Below, piece by piece: positions 13,343 through 26,100 of a stretch of 64,000 nt of DNA (the stretch's first letter is position 1; each line of letters opens with the position of its first letter). Where the stretch lies: contig NC_088301.1 in the NCBI RefSeq assembly GCF_032854445.1, forward strand, positions 28,008,402 through 28,072,401, read 5' to 3'. The position numbers and the translations under genes are program-made. The DNA comes from Liolophura sinensis (lineage: Eukaryota; Mollusca; Polyplacophora; Chitonida; Chitonidae). The notes beneath the pieces are model-generated. The model saw only the letters and a program-made list of their open reading frames with translations, made no database searches and had not been told where the DNA came from.

Positions 13343-13785
13343 ATGCATTATAATTCATGTTTTGTTTTATACATTATAATTCATGCTTTGTTTTATACAT
13401 TATAATTCATGCTTTGTTTTATACATTATAATTCATGCTTTGTTTTATACATTATAATTCATGCTTTGTTTTATACATTATAATTCATGCTTTGTTTTAT
13501 ACATTATAATTCATGCTTTCTTTTATACATTATAATTCATGTTTTGTTTTATACATTATAATTCATGCTTTGTTTTATACATTATAATTCATGTTTTGTT
13601 TTATACATTATAATTCATGCTTTCTTTTATACATTATAATTCATGCTTTGTTTTATACATTATAATTCATGCTTTCTTTTATACATTATAATTCATGCTT
13701 TGTTTTATACATTATAATTCATGTTTTGTTTTATACATTATAATTCATGCTTTCTTTTATACATTATAATTCATGCTTTAATTAT
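13343..13785. repeat. minisatellite, 26 bp AT-rich unit, about 17 copies
   Basis: Unit containing TTTTATACATTATAATTC then ATGCTTTG. Variants switch GCTTTG, GTTTTG and GCTTTC. Confidence 0.95.
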
Positions 13786-16264
13786 ATAACCACACGAATA
13801 TGTAGGCGTCTATAAATATGTCATAGTTGTAGTGCATGGCATATCGCGAGTCGAATTGCGTTAATGGTGTTAATACAAGTATGTCAGATTATATAATCGC
13901 CTGATGTGTTAATGTATCGTATACTTCACTAACTTACACTAACATGTCATCCTTACAAGAACTGGCTTCTTCCTTCATTTAAATATGTGTATGTCGCGTT
14001 CAACAAAAATCCCCTCTCTCGAATACTCCAATTAGTTTCTATGGATCTTGTAGGATCAAAACATGGCCTGTTTACTCACTTTACATTATATTATGTACAA
14101 TATGAGGCATTTAAAAATCTGTTGCAAAAACTAATGCATCGTGGGCTCAGATACACGTACTTGTGCACAAGATCATTGGTATGGCCGCATGAATTTAGCG
14201 TATGGCGGCTTATGTAACGTGTCGGTATATGTCTCATACGGTGACACATTTTTAGACTCAGTGACTCCAGAGAAGCGTGCTATATATCCACGCAATTGTC
14301 ATGAGTGAAGAGCGAAATGAAGCAATCAGAAAAACAATTAGCAAAATTGCCACAATGGGTCACTGCCAATATGTAGATGACCACAATGACCATTGAAAAC
14401 GCGAACTATCGCACGCAAAAGGGACTATGACACGAACATGAGTGAACACGAGATTAGCTTCTAATTACGTGTTACTTTTCGCACGTTGCACGTGTACAAG
14501 TGATACTTGATCCACACGCCAAGAGCTGACTTCATGTAATGGCACTTTCTTATTAGCAGGAGTTTGGACATGTCGGAACTGTCCATACTATCTTGAATTG
14601 CCTGAGGACGTCACTGGCCAGGTGTGTGGGCTTTTTTTTTAGCATAGTGACGATTGCCGCCAGTGTCAGTAACAGCTGTAAACTGTCAGTGTTACAATGT
14701 CAAGGGTATGCAAGGAATTATTGCTTCGCATTTTACTTCAAATAAACAAGTACGGAAACAAATCAAATTCAAACTGAATATTATTCTATTTAGCATGAAT
14801 TTAGAGGCACAATCTTTGCCAGATAACAAAACGCACTATGAGCAGTTTTTGTGCACTATAACCATCCGCAAAAGTGAATTGCCTTTGGCACTAAACACTT
14901 CCCGGTTGTATTGTTGCGGTCTGCATTTGAGGCGTCACGTAGATAGACGGAGATTACCAACGAAAATGGGTTTTTTACTGCCTCCTATGTGAAAATGAAA
15001 ACCCTACCAAATATGTGGTCACACGCTTGAACATTCGACGCATGTACCATTTATTAAGCAATGTTACGTTTGGAAATTGCCAATCAGTGTCGTTTAAATG
15101 TAACTGGAACAGCGTTCAGTTTAAATCATAATTCTAACCAACATTCCTACTTCCCCTACTATAGCAATATTTCTTTAGAAATATGATGGATCATTCAAAT
15201 TGCATATAATTGTTACACAATTCAGTTCCAGTTTCAGTAACGTTTGACATGTGTGAATTCTTGGAAAAAACTTGGTGCAGCCTGTATTTAGGAGCCTTCT
15301 CCATCGTCCAAATTCTTTAGATCGTTTCGATGAATATATATTTCCAAAGAAGACAACAATTGCAGACCAGTACATTTCTGTCGTGCTTATGTAAAAACTC
15401 AGACGAGGTACGAGTCTGGATTATTCTTCAGAAGGGTCATGTCAGAACGTAGGTCAATCGACAATACAGATCTAGTTTTCTGTAGCGTGACAGCATTTAG
15501 ACTAAATCAATAGAAACTTAAACTATGTTAAAAACCAGAAGGTAGGCGTTAACTTTCTGAAGGTATTCCTGGCAATATCTGATTTATTTTGACATTTGAC
15601 TTCTTTTTTAAAATACGTCGGTCTGACAGAAACCTGCGGATGATCGTGGGTTTCCCCCTGGCTGTGCCCGGTTTCCTCCCACCATAATGCTGGCGGCCGT
15701 CGTATAAGTGAAATATTCTTGAGTACGGCGTGAAACACCAATCAAATAAATACACAGATTAAGCCTTCTATAGTAAACCGGGAGCAAATTTCATTGGGCC
15801 CTGCCCTTCACTCACTAATTGGTATACCGTTGTTTTGCGTACAAATTTCTGCTGCACTATTACGACGTGGATATGTGATCCATGCAGAGCCTTCGCGACT
15901 TATTATTATTATGATTTCACAGACTGACCATTCATTTATTCATTCCTTTATTCAGGAATCTGCGTGCACTGGCGCTTTGTCCTCGCCGAATCAGTTATAC
16001 CTGTCGAGGCTGCCAGAGCAAGTCGGATAGTTTAGCACTGATTATATCATCGTCTGTGCCCTAAACGGTCACCGCTACCAGATCGATCGCTCTTCTGCAT
16101 GGCGGCTGGCTTAGGGCGCATTGAGCGGAGATGTTAGCGTAAAGTAGGTCACTAGGTCAACAGATGGGGAGTCCAACAACAGAGTTATAGGTCAAGATCG
16201 ACGCAGTATTGATCTGGAACAACTTCATCAATTTCCCTCCAAACCATTCTTTTGGCCGTCAAAC
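13786..16264. other. no gene recognised apart from a SINE-A
   Basis: Short frames only (13987-14217, 14654-14992, 15794-16030), with no domain text. 11841-12547 and 12847-13342 are also blank. Confidence 0.5.
15628..15755 (+). mobile_element. SINE-A, 5'-truncated
   Basis: Begins at AAACCTGCGGATGATCG and ends with the standard tail. Confidence 0.85.
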
Positions 16265-18285
16265 ACAGTCTCTCAAGACGTTACTCTATACACCAAAGCT
16301 CTCCCACAAGATGTTAGTCTGTACCCTACAACTGTTCCACAAGACGTTAGTCTATATTCCACAACTCTTCCACTAGACGTTAGTCCATACCCCACAACTC
16401 TCCCACAAGATGTTAGTCTATAGCCCACAAGTCTCCCACAAAACGTTAGTCTGTACCCTACAACTGTTCCACAAGACGTTAGTCTATATTCCACAACTTT
16501 TCCACAAGACGTTAGTCCATACCCCACAACTCTCCCACAAGATGTTAGTCTATAGCCCACAAGTCTCCCACAAAACGTTAGTCTGTATCCTACAACTGTT
16601 CCACAAGACGTTAGTCTATATTCCACAACTCTTCCACTAGACGTTAGTCCATACCCCACAACTCTCCCACAAGATGTTAGTCTATAGCCCACAAGTCTCC
16701 CACAAAACGTTAGTCTGTACCCTACAACTGTTCCACAAGACGTTAGTCTATATTCCACAACTCTTCCACTAGACGTTACTCTGTACCCCACAACACTTCC
16801 ACGTTACTCTATACTTTAATGCTCTCACACAAGACGTTAGCCTACTCCCCATAAACATTCCCACAAGACGCCCATGTCCCACAGTTGGCCCACAAAGATA
16901 TTAGTCAACATCCCACGGCTTTTCTACAAGACTATGCCTCAAAGCTCGCTCACAAGATGTTAATCTGTATCCCTTGACCGCACACCTGTCCCAAAAGACG
17001 TTAGGCTCTACCTCCCACCTCTCTCACAAGACGTTAGAAAAACTTCTCACACCTCTCACAAAACGTTAGACTATACCTCACACGCCTACCACAAGGCGTT
17101 AGACTATGCCTCTTACACCTCCCATAAGACGTTAGACTATAATTCGCACCTTTCCTACATTACGTAAAACTATGCCTCACACCTGTCCCATAAGACGTTA
17201 GACTACACTCACACCTCACCTACAAGACGCTTGGCTACACCTCACACCTCACCTACAAGACACTAGGATGTATCTCACACCTGTCCCACAAGACATTAGG
17301 CTATATCTCACACGTGTCCCACAAGACGCTAAGTTAGGCCTCAAACCTCTCCCACAAGACGTTAGTCAATGCCCCACACCTCTCCCACAAGACCTTAGTC
17401 AATGCCTCACAGTTGTCCCACAAAGACGTTAGTCAGCACCTCGCAGCTCTTTTTTTGAATAAAACTATACCCCAAAACTCTCCCACAAGACGTTAGACTG
17501 TACCATATATCTCTCACAAGACCTTAGTCAATGCCCCACACCCTCCTACAAGACGTTAGTGTATAGCTCACAGCTTCTCCCACAGCTCTCTCGCAAGACA
17601 GGTGTATCACGAGGCGACAGTCTATATCCTCAGATCTTTCACGAGACAACAGTCCATACCTTAAGCTCTCTCACGAGACGTCAGTCTATACCCTTCAGCC
17701 CAGCCACAAGATGGCAGTCTGTACCTCCCATTCTCTCATAAGACAACAATCTATATCCTTCAGCTTTCCCGCAGGACGATAGCCTTTACCTTCAGTTCTC
17801 TCTCAAGATGACATTCTATACTTTTAGCTCTCTGACAAGATGACACTCCATACACTTTCAGCTCTCCCCTAAGATGAGAATCTATACCACTCTGTTCTCT
17901 CACAAGACGGCAGTCTGTGCCTTCAGTTCTCTGACAAACGGCAGTCTATACTCTTTCTCACAAGACGAGAATCCATACCGTTCAGCTCTCACAAGACGAC
18001 AGTCTATACCCTTCAGCTCTGTCACAAGCCGACAGTCTATACCTTTCAGCTCTGTCACAAGACGACAGTTAATACTTTTAGCTCTTTCACAAGACGACAG
18101 TATGTGTCCTCAGTTCTGTCACAAGAAGGCTGTCCGTACCTTCAGTTCTCTTACAAGACGAGAATCTATACCCTTCAGGTCTCCTACGACGGCAGTCTAT
18201 ACCATCAGATCTTTCACAAGATGGCAGTCTACACCTCCAGTTCACCCATAAGACAACTCTCTATACCTTCAAAATTGTTTTCAAC
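16265..18285. repeat. minisatellite, 30-33 bp unit, with 132 bp higher-order repeat on the left
   Basis: Units like CTCCCACAAGACGTTAGTCT. From about 16290 to 16800 four 33 bp variants repeat as a 132 bp block (TAGCCCACAAG recurs at 16421, 16553, 16685). To the right units shorten and diverge, finishing with CTCACAAGACGACAGTC forms by 18285. Confidence 0.93.
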
Positions 18286-19330
18286 CATCGAAGTACAGCA
18301 ACTCGGTTGATCTTTTTAAATAATTTCAAAAATATTATTCAGTAAAATTCTCTGCAACTGAAGCTACGGGAATAGGGTAGTACAGCAGCATGTAGGTAAG
18401 TATACGTACAGGCAACGTGCATTGAAAACTTGAAGGAAACATACAGTACAATTCGACCTCAAGAGAAAAAACACCGTCTACTTTATTACCGCCGTGTGAC
18501 AGTTTCTAAATATATGCCATTTGTCTGTAGAAGGCAATTGGTGGAAAATCTGACAATGACAAGACGTACATGTACATCTACAGACTGCAAAAAATAACAT
18601 GTTCCAGTTTAAGTAGGCCTACATTGTCATTTTCTTTCGCTTCCGGGTTATTAGTAAAAGCCATTTCCTTTGTCTCAATCAATTGTCGACTGTGTGAACA
18701 TTTACAGGGTTTCCTTTCAGCAATATATGCATCTTAATTCCTTGATATATGCAATTTATATTTAGAAGTTGGAACCTGTGGAATGCGCCACGATGTCAGT
18801 GGGTACGAGGCTAGGTGATATGATGATGGGAATAACATTCTGTAAGACAGGGCGGAAGTTGGAGGTCACGTGACCACTCTTTCATGTCGAAAACAAAATG
18901 GCCGCCCAATGTTAAAGCACTGGGGAGAAGGTCACTTTTTGCCACTTCACTAGCGACCAGTAAGGCCTAGTTGTACAAAATAACATAACGAAAGTTCTGC
19001 AGAAATACTCAGACTATCTGGAAAGCTGAAAATTATACAGTTTAACCAGAGGGGATAAAAGATCGCTGACAGCGATTCAAAAATAGGGAATTTCCTATGC
19101 AATAACATTGGGAAGACCGTTTTCTTCTCCCACGTTGTTTGGTACTAAGGAGATCACGTGGTCTCTAGCTTCCGATCCGTCTTACAGAATATTTGATGTT
19201 TGCGCGAGGATAAAGAGAGACATTTTTTTAAAATACCGATTGCAAGTAAAAAATATTGAATGCAAATAAAAAGACAGCATAAGACCTCATAAGCTTGTTT
19301 CCAAATTGGTTTTTGGAGGGGTGTGGGGGA
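18286..19330. other. upstream region of the arrestin gene
   Basis: AAAATGGCCGCCC near 18896 resembles a YY1-type promoter motif. Otherwise nothing was recognised. A 166-codon frame at 19486-19986 has no recognisable domain and overlaps the presumed 5' UTR/intron. Confidence 0.35.
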
Positions 19331-19334
19331 GGAT

Positions 19335-19440
19335 GGGGCGGGGTTACCTTCGTACATGTATGTGCACGTCATGTGACGTCACAGTACCTTTACTCCAGTC
19401 AGAAATTCAGATCTCGTTGCTTCATTATGATTGGCCTGTA
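19335..19440 (+). promoter_or_regulatory. candidate promoter of the alpha-arrestin gene: GC box, CRE, inverted CCAAT
   Basis: GGGGCGGGG at 19335-19343 is an Sp1-type GC box. TGACGTCA at 19374-19381 is a perfect palindromic CREB/ATF site. GATTGGCC near 19431 is an inverted CCAAT. The three lie within about 100 bp and 0.7 kb upstream of the arrestin start codon, whose exon begins with an acceptor at 20110, so an upstream non-coding exon is expected here. The sites are seen; promoter function is inferred. The CCAAT coordinate is approximate. Confidence 0.35.
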
Positions 19441-20129
19441 ACTCGCATCCAGTGGTATACCCGTCCGTGACATGTGAAAATGTAAATGTATATCCAAAAA
19501 GAGGATCAGTTGACAAAAAAACGGATTTCCGCGTTACTCACGTGTAATAAAATAACGTATTCTTTATTTGTACAGTACAGTGGTAATGAGTTCCTATCCA
19601 GTTCCCCGATGCCAGCTCCCTTCCATTTGACGCCTATTTTTGCTATTACCCTTGATTTCTCTATTTTTATAAGATGCTTACAAATATATGGCCAACACAT
19701 TAAAAGAAATATTCTTGTATATATTTATGGGCTTCCCACCCACCAGAAACTCGTGGAGACTCTCCCCGAAAACAACACAAGTCTGGCGATACACTTTGAT
19801 CTCACCAATAAGCTATGCAGTGGAGCGAAATGTGATTTTGTATGGCTGATGTGGACTACTAGGATATCCACTGCTCTCAGCAAGCCTCATAGTTTGTCGC
19901 GTATCTTTCTAATTCGTTGTGTTTCGCAGAAAATGGTGTACAGTCACTCAAACACTGTATTTATTATTCCCATCGAAGCAAATTAACAATTGGATTAGAA
20001 TTCATCTTGCAAATCTTAGGTCGTGTCCCTCGACAGGGGAAGAATTTTTGAAGAAGTTGCTAACTTAAGTAAATTAATATTGTATTAATATGTGTATATG
20101 TTTGTTTCAGGCAAGGCCGGAAGTGAAGC

Positions 20130-23100
20130 ATGGATTACATTAAAAAGTTTGACCTGGAATTAGATAAGGATGTGATCTATGCTGGTGAAAAATTGACTGG
20201 ACAAGTAGTAGTGGAGAATATAGAAAATATTAAAGTACAAGGTCAGTATTCTTTATATTCGATCGATTCTGCAAAACAGTTTGAGTCTGAAGTTTTGAAT
20301 TGAAAAATATTTTTATATTTTTTTCATGTAAAACTTACATGAAGATGAGATGAAAGAGTTTGTAAAGTTAGTCATATATATATGGTCTTAAATATTTTGT
20401 ATTTTTCTTTAATGAAACAATATAAAGCAAATACCCACGATACAAAAATATTTTCAAATACCCTTTTCTCCTGAAAGGAAAAAAAATATATCAAAAACCA
20501 TATCTGCAAACAACTTTTTACGCTGTTTCATCTGATATTTAGATCATTTTCATGTTTTAACTTAGACTTTGTAATCAATTTAGCAGTCAGTTAACCATTG
20601 TTCGAAATGGCCAATCGGTTAATGATACAATCCGGGCTACCCCTCAATCATCATTCAATATTTAACAGTTTATACGGGGCTTCCTAGGTTAACTGAACCA
20701 AGTAATCAGTTAATCAACTTGGTGATGGTTCTTATCGGTCTTTTCATGACCCAGGAGTGGAGAATAGGTGATTATTGAGTTTAGCATAAAATTTCAGAGT
20801 GTTTAAAGTACATGCACCAATAACGTAATAACAAATAATATATAGGTATTTTGGAAGAAGGGTGGAGAAAACCTAAGCCTAAGCCCTAAGCTCTGATGTA
20901 CTAGGTAACTCTATAAATCACCCTTTAATATGGAATTCTTATGACACTAAAGGATACGCCATTTGAGGGAAACCAGAAACACAATGTCGCGTCTCTAGCA
21001 CCCCACGCTCATATGGCTGAACGTTCGGGAGGGTAGGTGCTCCGTCTGCCCCACGAAGAATGTAGAAATGGAAGGGAACGATATATAGGTTGCAAACGTG
21101 ATGAAGCATTTGCGATAACTTATTATTTACCGTAACTCATTTTAGGTCACAAATAATAATGTTTTGGGGTTTCATCAAGCAATCAGTGATAAACATTAGC
21201 GGGCAACCATCCAACCGAAAAATGAACCACACACAAATCATCACCTACTCAAACAAAAGATCAGCCACTCACAAACGACCAATCCCACAATTGATCATTC
21301 GCACACACAAACGACCAACCACTCATACCAACACTCAGCCACTCACACCAACACTCAACCACTCACACAAATGATCAACCACTCACACAAATGATCAACA
21401 ACTCACACACACGTTCAACCACTGACATACACGTTCAACCACTGACACACTCGTTCAACCACTCACACACACGTTCAACCATTTACACAAATAATCTACG
21501 ATTCACAAGTCCAACCGCGATAGCAAAAAAAAAAAAACGACAAGCCACTCGCACAAACCACAAGCTACTCACACAAATGATCATTTATATACACAAACGA
21601 TCAACCACTCACACAAACAATCAACCACACAAAAGTCCAACCGCTCACACAAACAACCTGTCAAAACAGAACGACCCACTATACAATTAAGTACAGGCTA
21701 ATAACCAATGAGACAAACAACAGGCATTACTGGCTTCCAGCGTTTACCATTACCTGGCCAATCAGCGGGTCACTTTATAACCCCAGTATCCCTCCTTTCC
21801 CCTTCCCGCACACAACACCACCTCCTTCTAGCAACTCAATCAGTCAATCAGTTAACCATCCCATATGTTGACTTCAGGGATACGGATTTTCCTGAGGGGG
21901 AAGGCGCACACGGAATGGAAGATTACACGCGCTGGAGAGAGGAGAACTGTGAAAGAAGACGAATATTATATTGACGATAAGAAAGTTGTTTGGGGAAAAG
22001 GTAAAAGGTCTATTCGTTGGCAACTATATGGCAGGAGTGCCCAGTGTCTGTTTTTCCATGTTCCACAGCGGTAGTTAACGTATCAGATATTATTAGACAG
22101 CCAGGTAGGATATCTTCCTTCGTATTATGTATTCATACAGAAGGAGTTTCTTTTCGCTGCAGTATGAGACATGTTCACTGAAATATTCATCTGGAAATTT
22201 TACTAAAAAGATCACATTTCATATTCATGGGTTTTTAAAAAAGTGAGCAACAAAAATCAGTTTAAGTTGGTTATGATTGTCTTGTATGTTCGACATAATG
22301 ATCTTGCGAGGGCATACCGTATAGCTGAGGTAATTGAGACCGCTCAACTTTAGTAATCTTCTTCTCTATCAGACAAGAACGAGGAAGGTCCAGTGCCCAT
22401 CTTACCAAGGGGAGTTCACCGATTACCAGTCGTTTTCCAGATCCCAGAGAGCGCGATCCCCTGCTCCTTCGAGAGTAAGATCGGCCGTATACGCTACTAT
22501 TTACGGATCATCCTGGATATCCCGTATGCCTCTCCTCCACAGGGTCTCAAGTACTTTCACCCTCATTGGCCCGCACATCGACTGTATGGATGAGCGCTAT
22601 TTGGTGAGCAAGCACAGTCTAGATTGATGATAAATGATGGATTTGTCTCAATTTGAAAAATGCGTGATCCGTTTGCGTTGTTTCCGTGTAATTTCAGCAT
22701 TTTGAGAAATTCTAAACAGTGACGTCCAATAATTAACAATTCACATCACATTCACATTCTTTTTTCACCTACTTCTGCTTAAGCTATGATGCTAAACTGG
22801 CGTAAAAGTTTGCTACTATTGTATGTATTTACATGAAGGGTTATAATATACATAAAACACCTATGAGGGGAAATGACAAGATGTCGGATTTCTCTGGTTA
22901 TATACGTGTGACTACACTGTTGAAATTCCCAGAAAAAGTTCCGTGATTGCTGTATATCTTTACACATATTGTGTAAATGTTTGCCTTTTACTTGAAGTGG
23001 TAATCATTTACATTTCGATAGTAACAGTCAGTAAAGCAGTACATTTTCAGGCACGGGTATATCGCATTCTACAATTAGCTGAACGGTTACATTTAGCCAT

Positions 23101-26100
23101 GTTTTTTTATTTAAATTATGTGCATTAAATCGCTGTATTCTTAAAGCAAATAGGGCTACAAGTCTACTGCAGCATGTATGAATGAGGACTACAAATCTAG
23201 GCTGTATCTTTTTGAGTAAACGTTTCAGTAAAAGTTTACTCATGACCGGTATAGGTTTACCAAACTGTTTGTCAACTATCACATTGTCGTCTCTGCTGTG
23301 GTTTTACCATCCTTGTTGTAGTCTTTGATATGACATTTGTTTAATGTTCGCACTGTTCTACACAAGTTCCGAAAAATTTTGGTTCAATTAACGTTGACCT
23401 TCTGGAATACACAAGATTTTTTCTGACAACGACATCTTGGACAGTTTAAGTAAACCGGACAGGTTCCTAGACATCTTGTTTATCGCCTTCAGACAGGTTA
23501 AAGATGTGGCTTATCAAAGATTTCTTTCCACCAATGGGTGATAGACAACCGGTTGGCAACACTAGACGAAACCATCATTTTTGGCAAAGTACTTGGCAAA
23601 CTGTTCAACTTCCCTATACAGAGCCTTCTAAAACTAGTATCTGGTCTTGCCTCGTTCCTGACAACGCGTATTGAGAGCAGCGACCTTGAGAACCCTGTGG
23701 ACAGTTGACCTTTGCGTGCTTTCGTGCCGATTCGTTTTTCTTGCAAATTAATTGACAACTGCCCATATTGTTACCAGAAGACATTAACTCGTGATATTCC
23801 GTGCTTTAGACGTAGCTGTAGTTTCTTTCATAACCATCGCCACACTAAAGAAAATGAACAGCGCGTATTCTCCTATAACCTTGTGTGTGGATCTTTTCAG
23901 GATATAGTAATCTATAACTATATAATGACTACGGTTATTTTCATTCCAGACCCCATGTCACTTCGAGGACAAGAAAAGGGTGTGTTGTTTGTGTTGTGCC
24001 AAGGGCCCAGTGACTGTTCAGACGACGTTAGCACGATCCGCGTACTGCTGCGGTGAAAACATCAAGCTCAAGGCTGAAGTCCAGAATGGTAGTGACCAAA
24101 GTGTCTGGTTGATTTTTAGACTGATGCAGGTAAATTGGGTAGAGGAATTTTTTTACGTCTTAACAGTTACCAATTGACGAGAATGTAAAATAAATTGGAC
24201 CTTTTAAAAAGTTTTGTTATGGGAACCGTTTGTAAATTAGTTGAAGATTTCTGCATGCATACGTTCAGATGAGGCCATGCACATTGTCCGTCATGTGATG
24301 AACATGGAACACGTTTATCTCAGTCGTTTTGTCTCAGTCATCCTGCCCCAAATCGTCCGAAACTAGTTCGAATGAAGGGCGAAAACGAACCAGATTCTTT
24401 GTATAGTGTGACCTGAAAACATATTGTAGTGTGATGTTACACCTGTATAGTTGGGGCCTCCGTGGCTCAGTCGGTTAGCCGCGCTAGCGCAGCGTAATGA
24501 CCCAGGGGCCTCTCACCAATGCGGTCGCTGTGAGTTCAAGTCCAGTTAATGCTGGCTTCCTCTCCGACCTTAAGTGAGAAGGTCTGGCAGCAACCTGCGG
24601 ATGGTCATAATGCTGGCCGCCATCGTATAAGTGAAATATTCTTGAGTACAGCGTAAAACACCAATCAAATAAATAAATAAAAAACCTGTATAGTTTTTCC
24701 AAATTTGCACTTCATTCGTTTCGCAATCCAATCTTGACCTGTCAATCTGATTATATTATAACTTGGTGATTTTGCTATAGGGGACTAATAGAAATTGGTT
24801 ACATAGAAATATTAGGTTATATGTTACCCATATACATTTTGGGTTGGTTTGGGCGCACTATGGGTTGGTTTGGGTGCAATAAAAAATGCAGTAGTGTGAG
24901 GTCATATTGCATAAATAAAATGAGATCGTCACGATGATTTTGTTGTACTGCTTTGACGTTGAATCAATTTATTCAAAAATTTTAAGTTGAATTCTTAAAG
25001 TTGAAGCTGTAGGACCATATGAAGTATTATATGACAGACTGTAATCACCTACGTTCAAATGATAATTTTTACATTTACTTAGATATAGTACTTTGAGTGA
25101 GTTAGTAAGTGCTTGGGGTTTTAACGTCGTACTTAACAATTTTTCAGTCATATGACGAGGAAGGAATCGTTAGAGTGCATGTAATGTGCCTCCTTGCTGC
25201 AGGACGATTTTCCATCGCTCTTTTATCTAGCGCTGCTTCAATTAGACGCCTTACCGAAGGCAAGTAAGGCGCCCAGCCAGAGCCATTATACTGATACGGG
25301 TCAACCCGTCCTTGCACTATCCCCTTTTTGCTGAACGCTAAGCGAGGAAGTTACAACTTCCTCTTTCAAGGTTACAGGTGTGACTCGATCCAAGATTGAC
25401 CCTGAATCTACCGCTCTCGATGCGGACGCTCTACCAGCTGTGCTATCGGGGCTGGTATAGTACTTTGAAAATTGGCTTTACATTCACACGTATATAATGG
25501 TTGTAGTACCAAGGAAACGGCCTATAATTGTAGACCAAACTGTGAATTTCCACATTTTCGCATTTCAGTACGTGGAGTATTTCATTAACAAAGGAGTGTT
25601 AGGGTTAACAAAGGAGTTGTCCCACAAGGTGTGGGAATACCAGGGAGAGACCGTCAGTCCGCACACTACTGTTGACTTTGATGACCTTCAAGAACACCTG
25701 CAGGTACCCGTCATGCCACCGACACTGTTGGATGTCTGCAGTCTTATCAACATATATTATGTTTTGAAGGTAAATCTCGAAGATTTCATAATGGGTATAA
25801 CCTTGGTAATTTCCTGCACTCTTGCTCGGTTTAACGGAATATATGTTATGTTATATACTAGTTAGCCCGGTGTCTAACTGCGGTAAACTGGCAGGAGGCC
25901 GAGTTTCAGTGATTTTGTATGCACACTTGTCCACTATCACAATGTCGTCGTTACCGTTGTTGTACTCGTCATGGTATGAACTTTTATATCGGTATTCTAT
26001 CACTGGGCGACGTTAAGACGTTAAATATCCAGTAAACTGTCTGCTCCACGGCGGACATCATTATTTTCTACCACACGGGCATTGCATTTAGCGATCTATG

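Noticed and set aside
16273-16791. 172-codon minus-strand frame of 11-residue repeats
   Set aside because: Product of the 33 bp minisatellite unit, a multiple of three; the array decays without regard to frame.
19486-19986. 166-codon frame upstream of the arrestin gene
   Set aside because: No domain text, no homologue recalled, and it overlaps the presumed 5' UTR intron; treated as chance.
25378-25458. functional tRNA gene on the minus strand
   Set aside because: It is the head of a SINE of about 365 bp; stems are imperfect.
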